Part shown: positions 34,571 through 40,017 of the stretch, piece by piece | Layout: each line of letters starts with the position of its first letter | Position numbering within the stretch: position 1 is the stretch's first letter | Assembly (NCBI GenBank): GCA_016189835.1 | Contig: JACPRU010000020.1 | Coordinates: 1 to 40,017, forward strand | Direction: 5' to 3' | Length of the DNA: 40,017 nucleotides | Origin: Deltaproteobacteria bacterium | GTDB lineage: Bacteria > Desulfobacterota > Binatia > JACPRU01 | The notes under the pieces: generated by a model | The model's input: the letters and a program-made list of their open reading frames with translations, nothing else | Told to the model about the DNA's origin: nothing | Databases searched by the model: none | Translations under genes and position numbers: made by a program

Positions 34571-34609
34571 CGCGGCCCGCGCCGTCGGACCATCGCCCGG
34601 GGCGTGCGC

Positions 34610-34915
34610 TCAGCTCGAGCCGTCGAGCGCGCGGCACTCGCTGCGCGCCGGCTCGCCCTGCTGGCAGCGGATCGTGTTCGTCATTCCCGAGGTGAGCAGC
34701 GCGCAGGCGTTGTCGGCGGCGCCGCGCAGCGCCTCGAAGCGGCTGCGCGCGCTCGCCGAGCGGCAGATCTCGCGGCCCGCGAAGCGCATGCACACCTCGC
34801 ACTCGACGGCGCTCACCTGGAAGCTCGAGTAGACGACGAAGGCGGCGATCGGCACCAGCACGCCGACCGCCGCGGCGACGTTCCGCCACGCCCCGGCTCT
34901 TCTCGCCACGCTCAT
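34610..34915 (-). CDS. Small membrane-anchored Cys-rich protein, unknown
   Basis: 101 aa from ATG at 34913-34915 (a TTG two codons upstream is possible). One N-terminal hydrophobic helix (VAAAVGVLVPIAAFVVYSSF) followed by a probably periplasmic domain with six cysteines: VECEVCMRFAGREICRSA, DNACALLTSG, IRCQQGEPARSECR. The even Cys number suggests disulfides outside the cytoplasm. I have no function for it. It stands alone between two plus-strand genes. Confidence 0.7.
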   Translation of the reverse strand: MSVARRAGAWRNVAAAVGVLVPIAAFVVYSSFQVSAVECEVCMRFAGREICRSASARSRFEALRGAADNACALLTSGMTNTIRCQQGEPARSECRALDGSS

Positions 34916-35033
34916 CAGCAACCCATTTTCCCTCGCCCTCGGCGGGCGTCAATGCCGATCGTCCCGGTGCGGATCGTCCGCGCGGATCGTCCCTCCCTTC
35001 ACGTCTCCGCCGAAGACGGCTAGAAGCCGAGTC

Positions 35034-35870
35034 ATGAGCTTCGGCGACCTGTTCTGGGCGTTCTTCATCTTCTCGGCGCTCCAGCCGATGCTCCGCCAGA
35101 AGCTGCTCGAGGCCGCCCGCCAGCGGCTGATCGCGCGCATCGAGCGGGCGCGCGGCTCGCGCGTGATCCTCATGGTGCACCGCCAGGAGACGATGAGCGT
35201 CCTCGGCTTCCCGGTGTTCCGCTACATCGACGTCAACGATTCCGAGGAGGTGATCCGCGCAATCCAGATGACCGATCCGCGGGTGGCGGTGGACCTGGTG
35301 CTGCACACCCCGGGCGGCCTGGTGCTCGCCGCGCTGCAGATCGCGCGGGCGATCCACAAGCGCCCGGGCAAGGTGACGGTGTTCGTGCCGCACTACGCGA
35401 TGTCCGGCGGCACGCTGATCGCGCTCGCCGCCGACGAGATCGTCATGAGCGAGCACGCCATGCTCGGCCCCGTCGACCCGCAGCTCGGCCAGTATCCCGC
35501 CTCGTCGATCCTGCGCGCGGTGGCCCGCAAGCCGATCGGCGACGTCGACGACACGACGCTGATCCTCGCCGACCAGGCCGAGAAAGCCACCGCCCAGCTG
35601 CACTCGGCGGTGCGCGAGTTTCTCATCGATGAGCTGCCGCCGGAGAAGAGCGAGGAGCTGGCCGCGCTGCTCACCGAGGGGACGTGGACGCACGACTACG
35701 GGATCACGTTCGAGGCCGCGCGGGCCTTCGGCCTCAACGTTTCGAACCAGATCCCCGAGGACGTGCTGCGGCTGATGAGCCTGTTTCCGCAGCCCAAGCG
35801 CCAGGGCGTCGAGTACCTCCCCGTGCCCTACCGCTACAAGGAGCCGCCGCCGCGCGGCGCCAAGCCCTGA
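35034..35870 (+). CDS. SDH_sah-family (ClpP/crotonase-fold) membrane-associated serine peptidase-like protein
   Basis: 278 aa, ATG at 35034. An N-terminal hydrophobic segment (MSFGDLFWAFFIFSALQPML) may anchor it. The ClpP-like core is clear: VDLVLHTPGGLVLAALQIAR, then VFVPHYAMSGGTLIALAADE with the presumed nucleophile Ser in AMSGG, and MSEHAMLGPVDPQLGQYPAS. This is the pattern of the PF01972 family, whose members are annotated as serine dehydrogenase proteinases; most have no tested substrate. No obvious link to the sulfur genes. Confidence 0.88.
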   Translation: MSFGDLFWAFFIFSALQPMLRQKLLEAARQRLIARIERARGSRVILMVHRQETMSVLGFPVFRYIDVNDSEEVIRAIQMTDPRVAVDLVLHTPGGLVLAALQIARAIHKRPGKVTVFVPHYAMSGGTLIALAADEIVMSEHAMLGPVDPQLGQYPASSILRAVARKPIGDVDDTTLILADQAEKATAQLHSAVREFLIDELPPEKSEELAALLTEGTWTHDYGITFEAARAFGLNVSNQIPEDVLRLMSLFPQPKRQGVEYLPVPYRYKEPPPRGAKP

Positions 35871-35919
35871 GGCCCGCGGCCACCGCGGCGTCGTAGCGAC
35901 CGGCGCACCGAGCGAGATG

Positions 35920-35975
35920 CCCGCGGGGGCCCTTCGGCGGGGGGGCAACGGGGATCGCCGGCGAGCCCCCGCGGG
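35920..35975. terminator. GC-rich inverted repeat between convergent genes
   Basis: CCCGCGGGGGC at 35920-35930 and its exact complement GCCCCCGCGGG at 35965-35975 enclose a 34-base G-rich loop. It lies between the convergent SDH_sah and ankyrin genes and could act as a shared terminator, although no T-run follows on either side. The rest of this 167-base gap shows nothing else. Confidence 0.45.
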
Positions 35976-36037
35976 GGGGCAGAGGCAGGATCGTGGGGAG
36001 GCGACCCTTCGATGCATGGACGTCGCGGCCGGGGCGA

Positions 36038-36745
36038 TTATTCAACCGCCGCTCCCTCGCGGGGTCGCGCCGCGTCGCGCAGCAGGCGCTCGATCTCCGC
36101 GGCGCGCGCTTGCCGGGCGAGACTCTCCGCCGTCTCGCCCCGGGCGTCGCGGAGGCCGGCCCGGGCCCCGGCGTCGAGCAGCAACCGCACCGCCTCGGCG
36201 TGGCCGTTGGCCGCCGCGAACATCATCGCCGTGCGCCCGCTCTGCTCTCGCGCGTCGAGGTCGACGCGCCGCCCGAGCAGGATCCGCACCACCCCGACGT
36301 GCCCGCCGGCCGCGGCGGCCATCAGCGGCGTCACCCCCGCGGACGTCGGCGTCCGCGGATCGGCGCCCCGAGCGAGCAGCCGCCACAGGATGGCGGCGTG
36401 ACCCTTCGCGGCCGCGAGCATCGCCGCCGTCACGCCCTTGTCGGTTTCGGCCCTCACGTCCGCGCCGTGCTCGAGCAGCTGCTCGACGACGGCGAGATGA
36501 CCGTCCTCGCAGGCGATCATCAGCAGCGTGAAGCCCTCGGGCGTGCGCTGATCGGCGTCGGCGCCTTCCCCGAGCAGCACGGCCACCTCGGCGGCCTCGC
36601 CGAGGCCGACCGCGTCGAGCAGCCCTTCCTCGGGGTCGGCGCCCGAGCCGCCCGGCGGGCGAGGCACGGCCGGTCCGCCGGCCGCACAGCCGGCGAGGAA
36701 CGCGAGGAGAGCGAGGCTCGCGCCAGCACGGAGCACCGCGGGCAT
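36038..36745 (-). CDS. Ankyrin-repeat lipoprotein
   Basis: 235 aa from ATG at 36743-36745, chosen because MPAVLRAGASLALLAFLAGC is then a lipoprotein signal with lipobox FLAGC; the longer open frame adds a non-signal basic tail. Five ankyrin-like repeats follow at about 33-residue spacing (EGFTLLMIACEDGHLAVVEQ; KGVTAAMLAAAKGHAAILWR; AGVTPLMAAAAGGHVGVVRI; SGRTAMMFAAANGHAEAVRL; RGETAESLARQARAAEIERL). A protein-protein interaction scaffold at the cell envelope; partner unknown. Confidence 0.88.
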   Translation of the reverse strand: MPAVLRAGASLALLAFLAGCAAGGPAVPRPPGGSGADPEEGLLDAVGLGEAAEVAVLLGEGADADQRTPEGFTLLMIACEDGHLAVVEQLLEHGADVRAETDKGVTAAMLAAAKGHAAILWRLLARGADPRTPTSAGVTPLMAAAAGGHVGVVRILLGRRVDLDAREQSGRTAMMFAAANGHAEAVRLLLDAGARAGLRDARGETAESLARQARAAEIERLLRDAARPREGAAVE

Positions 36746-36837
36746 GACTGCCCCGAGCCTGTAGAGCAGCGCCCGGGGCGAGGCAACGAGATGCCAGGGC
36801 TTTTGTGCGGACCGGCGCGACCGGCTATTCAGCCGCA

Positions 36838-37695
36838 ATGCTGTTCGTCGCTTCCAAGCTCTTCTGGGCCTCGCTGGCGCCGGCAAATCTCCTGGTCGTC
36901 GCGCTGGCGCTGGCCTTGGTTCTGCGCCGGCGCGCGCCTCGAGCCAGCCGAGCGTTGCTCGCGCTGGCGACCTCCGTCTGCCTGCTCGTCCTGCTGCTCC
37001 CGGTCGGCGAGTGGATCGCTCATCCGCTCGAGGAGCGATTTCCCCGGCTGGCGGCCTTGCCGGAGCGGGTCGACGGCATCGTCGTCCTCGGCGGAGGCAT
37101 CGACCCGCTGGTGTCGGAGTCCCGCGGCCAACCGACGCTGACGGAGAGCGCCGAGCGCATGACGAGCGTCCTCCACCTGGCGCGGCGTTACCCGGCGGCG
37201 CGAATCGTTCTCGCCGGCGGCTCGGGCTCCGTGGTCCGTCAGCGCGTCAAGGAAGCCCCGTGGGCCCTGGCGTTCCTCGAACAGATGGGCATCGACGTCG
37301 GCCGCGTGGCGCTCGACTCCGCGTCGCGCAACACCTTCGAGAACGCCGTCTTCGCGCGACGGGTGGCCGCGCCCCGCGCCGTGGAGCGATGGCTGCTGGT
37401 GACCTCCGCGATGCACATGCCGAGAGCCGTCGGATGCTTCCGCCGCATCGGCTGGGAGGTGACGCCCTACCCGGTCGATTTCCAGACCACGCGAGGCTTC
37501 GCGCTGTGGTCGGGCTTCGACTTCTCCGGCGGCCTCGTGCTGCTCGATGCCGCCGCTCGGGAATGGGTGGGGCTCGTCGCCTACTACGTGCTCGGCCGGA
37601 CGACGGAGATCCTCCCCGGCCCTCGAGCCGCTCGAGCCGCACGGCCACGGCTCGACCACGCGGCAACGCGTGTCGCATCGCGGTATTCGCGGTAA
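36838..37695 (+). CDS. DUF218 / YdcF-like membrane protein
   Basis: 285 aa from ATG at 36838; an in-frame upstream codon at 36805 is less likely. Two N-terminal hydrophobic helices (LFWASLAPANLLVVALALAL; ALLALATSVCLLVLLLPVG), then the DUF218 domain: VDGIVVLGGGIDPLVSESRG, ARIVLAGGSG, RVALDSASRNTFENAVFARR, LLVTSAMHMPRAVGCFRRIG. ElyC/SanA-type relatives act in envelope homeostasis; the exact role here is unknown. Confidence 0.88.
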   Translation: MLFVASKLFWASLAPANLLVVALALALVLRRRAPRASRALLALATSVCLLVLLLPVGEWIAHPLEERFPRLAALPERVDGIVVLGGGIDPLVSESRGQPTLTESAERMTSVLHLARRYPAARIVLAGGSGSVVRQRVKEAPWALAFLEQMGIDVGRVALDSASRNTFENAVFARRVAAPRAVERWLLVTSAMHMPRAVGCFRRIGWEVTPYPVDFQTTRGFALWSGFDFSGGLVLLDAAAREWVGLVAYYVLGRTTEILPGPRAARAARPRLDHAATRVASRYSR

Positions 37696-37844
37696 TCGCG
37701 GCTGGAAATGCACGCGGCATCCGTGCTAGCGCAGGCGCCGCACTCGACCACCGATCGATCGCGCTCAACCGGGAAACCTGAAGCGATGCCGCCGCCTCCA
37801 CCACCGCGGGTCCGTGAACGGACCGGATCGGGCGAGCGACAGCG

Positions 37845-38537
37845 ATGATCTCGGCTCTTCACCGCTGCATCTTCGTGCACATCGAGCGTACCGGCGGCAC
37901 CAGCATCGAGCTCGCCCTCACCGGCTTCGACTGGTGGGAGAGCGCGGCACGAGCCGAGAAGCACCTGACCGCCGAGCAGTGTCGGCGCCGCTACGGCATC
38001 GACACCTGGCGGCGATACACGACGTTCGCCTTCGTCCGCGATCCCTGGGACCTGGTGGTCTCCAGCTACGCGTTCTTCTGCTCGCGCAAGCGAAGCACCT
38101 TGCGGGGGATGAGCTTCCGCGAGTACGTGCTGAGCGCGGGTGACGCCGCCCAGCGAGTCGACGGCGACGGCTGGACCCATGGGGGCTGGTGGCACGACCG
38201 CGGCGTCTGTCAGCTCGATTGGATCGTCGACCGCGACGGCGCGCTGCTCGTCGACTACGTCGGCCGCTTCGAGACGCTGCAGGCCGACTTCGACGCCATC
38301 TGCGCGGCGACCGGCAGGCCCTCGCCGCCTCTGCCGCACGAGGGGCGCAGCGAGCGCCGGCCTTACACGGACTACTACGACCCGCAGACCCGAGGGCTCG
38401 TCGAGCGGCTGTTCCGCCGCGACATCGAGCGCTTCGGTTACGCCTTCGGAACCCCGCCGCCGCCGCGCGCGCGGCCGTTCGAGCCGCGCGACTTTCTCCC
38501 GCCGCCGGCGTGCGGGATTCGCGCCGGCGGAGCCTGA
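37845..38537 (+). CDS. Sulfotransferase-family protein
   Basis: 230 aa, ATG at 37845. The 5'-phosphosulfate-binding motif is FVHIERTGGTSIE and the 3'-phosphate motif is FVRDPWDLVVSSY, the layout of Golgi-type sulfotransferase 2 homologues in bacteria. It would use PAPS to sulfate a carbohydrate or similar acceptor. The C-terminal 35 residues are Pro/Arg-rich (PPPPRARPFEPRDFLPPPA) and low in structure. The 3' end abuts a broken SnoaL-like fragment, so the true C-terminus may have been altered by a rearrangement there. Confidence 0.85.
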   Translation: MISALHRCIFVHIERTGGTSIELALTGFDWWESAARAEKHLTAEQCRRRYGIDTWRRYTTFAFVRDPWDLVVSSYAFFCSRKRSTLRGMSFREYVLSAGDAAQRVDGDGWTHGGWWHDRGVCQLDWIVDRDGALLVDYVGRFETLQADFDAICAATGRPSPPLPHEGRSERRPYTDYYDPQTRGLVERLFRRDIERFGYAFGTPPPPRARPFEPRDFLPPPACGIRAGGA

Positions 38538-38812
38538 TCTCGACCGAGCCCGTGAAGGGAGCCGCCGCGATCCGAGCGACGCTGCAAGGATTCGTGCAAA
38601 TGCTCGGCTCGATCGAGATCGACACCAAGCGCCAGGTGTCCCTCGGGGACTTCGTCATGAACGAGCGCATCGACACCTTCTCGCCGCCGGGCAAGGCCCG
38701 CTACGGCCTCCCCGTCGCGGGCGCCTTCGAGGTGAGGAACGGCAGGATCGTCGCCTGGCGCGACTATTTCTGCATGAAGCAGTTCACCGAAGGGACCGGC
38801 ATCTCGGTCTGA
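38530..38812 (+). pseudogene. Remnant of a SnoaL-like / limonene-epoxide-hydrolase-type gene (C-terminal part only)
   Basis: In the frame ending at 38812 about 90 codons read STEPVKGAAAIRATLQGFVQ ... VMNERIDTFSPPGKARYGLP ... GRIVAWRDYFCMKQF, the C-terminal three quarters of a SnoaL/LEH-like fold. The usual N-terminal helix and the strand before EPV-G are missing; upstream the same frame lies under the sulfotransferase and is unrelated. No start codon with a ribosome site exists. A deletion that joined the two genes would explain it. Confidence 0.65.
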
Positions 38813-38861
38813 CTCCGGCTGTTTCTTCCCGGCCGTTCGGTCGGCGAGCGCGGCGCTGCGC

Positions 38862-39512
38862 TCAGCGCACCACGCCCTTCTGGTAGGCGCCGAGCGCTTC
38901 CTGTTGCTCGCCGAGCACCTTCTTCACCGCGTCGCGCTCGCGCACCTTCGCCCACCAGGCCGCGAGCTGCGGCCGTCCGTCGAACGGCCCCTTGGCGCCG
39001 AGCATCGGCAGCACCACGTTCAGGAAGAAGAAGGTCGGCACCAGCGCGCAGTCGCCGAGCGTGAACGCCGCGCCGATCGCGTACGGCGCCTCGATCGTCG
39101 TCTCGAGCTGATCGAGGCGCGTGGCGATCTCGGCGAGCTTCTCGGCGATCAGCTTGGTGTCCTTCTCGGCGGCGGCGAGCTGCGGGAACAGCGCGCGCAG
39201 CGGCGGCTCGAGGTAGAGGTCGTGGAAGCGGCTGACCATGCGCGAGCGCGCGCGGCCGACGGGGTCCTTCGGCAGCAGCGCCGGCGCCGGGAAGCGATCC
39301 TCGAGGAACTCGTTGATCACCTCGGACTCGCCGATCATCACCCCATCCGCGTCGAGCGACGGGGTCTTCCCCAGCGGATAGATCTTCAGGTACTCGGGCG
39401 ACTTGAGATCGCCGCCGGGGATCGATGCGACCTCGACCTTCGCCCCCTTCTCGTAGATCGCCAGGCGACACTTCGAGGCGAAGTTCGACAGGTACAGGTT
39501 GTAGAGCTTCAT
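38862..39512 (-). CDS. Glutathione S-transferase family protein
   Basis: 216 aa, ATG at 39510-39512 behind AGGAGGAG. N-terminal thioredoxin-like domain (KLYNLYLSNFASKCRLAIYE; YPLGKTPSLDADGVMIGESE with the cis-Pro and the glutathione gamma-Glu contact Glu-Ser), followed by the helical domain (AIGAAFTLGDCALVPTFFFL, with the conserved Asp). The Ser/Cys at the first helix (SNFASKC) is the likely catalytic site. Substrate unknown. Confidence 0.93.
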   Translation of the reverse strand: MKLYNLYLSNFASKCRLAIYEKGAKVEVASIPGGDLKSPEYLKIYPLGKTPSLDADGVMIGESEVINEFLEDRFPAPALLPKDPVGRARSRMVSRFHDLYLEPPLRALFPQLAAAEKDTKLIAEKLAEIATRLDQLETTIEAPYAIGAAFTLGDCALVPTFFFLNVVLPMLGAKGPFDGRPQLAAWWAKVRERDAVKKVLGEQQEALGAYQKGVVR

Positions 39513-39635
39513 GTACTCCTCCTCTGGGTTGTGCGGTCGGGAAATGCGCAGCGTGCCGAAGCTACTCCTCCCGCCGAGCTCAAGAAATCCCCCCGCCGGC
39601 GAGCGCTCCGGTCGCGACCGATCGAGACGCTGCGG

Positions 39636-40017
39636 TCACACCGCCTGGCGCGGGCCGAGAAGATCCTCGAGAAAGAACGCGGCCAGATCGCGCCGCCCCG
39701 AGAGCCCGGCCTTGCGGTAGACCGCCCCCGCCTGCTGGCGCACCGTCGCCTCTCCGACCTGGCGGACTTCGGCGATCTCCTTGTGGCTGAGCCCCTTGAG
39801 GAGCAGCAGCGCGATCTCCTTCTCCGCGACCGAGAGCTGCCAGCGCTCGAGCTGCCGGTCGATGGCGGCGGAGAGCCCCGAGATCAGGTCCGCGGCCTCG
39901 ACCCGCCATCGCTCGGCCTCCGCGCGGCTCGCGCTGAGGCGATGCTCGAGGTCCGCGGCGCGATCGCGCAGCGCGGCGGCATCGACGGCGAGCCGCCGAA
40001 AGCAACCCGCGACCCAC
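39636..40017 (-). CDS. LuxR-type helix-turn-helix regulator, C-terminal part (5' end outside the window)
   Basis: The frame ends at TGA 39636-39638 and is open to the edge, 126 codons. It reads a Glu/Ala/Arg-rich coiled coil (ALRDRAADLEHRLSASRAEA) and then a GerE/LuxR helix-turn-helix: LSVAEKEIALLLLKGLSHKE, IAEVRQVGEATVRQQAGAVY and RKAGLSGRRDLAAFFLEDLL. The start must lie beyond 40017; WVAGCFRRL at the edge may be the end of a membrane segment. A one-component transcription factor; target unknown. Confidence 0.85.
   Translation of the reverse strand, partial: WVAGCFRRLAVDAAALRDRAADLEHRLSASRAEAERWRVEAADLISGLSAAIDRQLERWQLSVAEKEIALLLLKGLSHKEIAEVRQVGEATVRQQAGAVYRKAGLSGRRDLAAFFLEDLLGPRQAV

Overview
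ORGANISM. The window is high-GC DNA. A TolC-type outer-membrane protein, lipoproteins and an RND pump mark a Gram-negative (diderm) bacterium. The gene content is that of a sulfur-oxidising chemolithotroph or mixotroph. I cannot assign a phylum from sequence alone; an uncultured, menaquinone-using diderm lineage is plausible but is inference.

LAYOUT. (a) 1-7991, minus strand: a zinc-ribbon/class III cyclase gene carrying an in-frame amber codon, then a compact operon transcribed leftwards: persulfide dioxygenase-rhodanese fusion, SoeB-SoeC fusion, SoeA-type molybdoenzyme, SulP anion transporter. (b) 8241-15772: a rhodanese, a DUF2892 membrane protein, a complete RND/MFP/TolC efflux operon, a DsrE-like protein and an ArsR-family regulator. 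(c) 15878-32829, all plus strand: the core of the window, a type II sHdr-LbpA sulfur-oxidation locus. It holds lipoate ligase, DsrE, LbpA1, sHdrC1-B1-A-H-B3, EtfBA, a membrane FeS oxidoreductase of the EMO type, a tiny zinc-finger-like protein, a second lipoate ligase, LipS1, LipS2, LbpA2, TusA, DsrE2, an unknown protein and a rhodanese. (d) 33032-40017: an unknown Cys/His-rich protein with an SDR, then ordinary genes (SDH_sah protease-like, ankyrin lipoprotein, DUF218, sulfotransferase, SnoaL remnant, GST, LuxR-type regulator).

HOW IT FITS TOGETHER. Rhodanese, TusA and DsrE proteins should relay sulfane sulfur to the cytoplasmic sHdr complex, which oxidises it to sulfite using lipoylated LbpA. 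Two lipoate ligases and the LipS1/LipS2 radical SAM pair would build the lipoyl group on LbpA. In this version of the system EtfAB is placed to accept electrons, and the adjacent EMO-like protein to pass them to the quinone pool. Sulfite from sHdr or from the persulfide dioxygenase would be oxidised by cytoplasm-facing SoeABC, and SulP could move the sulfate or another anion. A near-identical AT-rich motif (CTATATTGCT) lies both beside the ArsR gene and in front of the persulfide dioxygenase-soe operon, suggesting one sulfur-responsive regulon.

NON-CODING STRUCTURE. A 20-21 bp sequence, AAAAGGGGTCGGGAGTCTTT, occurs as two perfect inverted repeats and one single arm, all inside the sulfur region; a different 21 bp inverted repeat separates lbpA2 from tusA. 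No stretch longer than about 300 bases lacks a gene. I saw no rRNA, tRNA, CRISPR array or insertion sequence.
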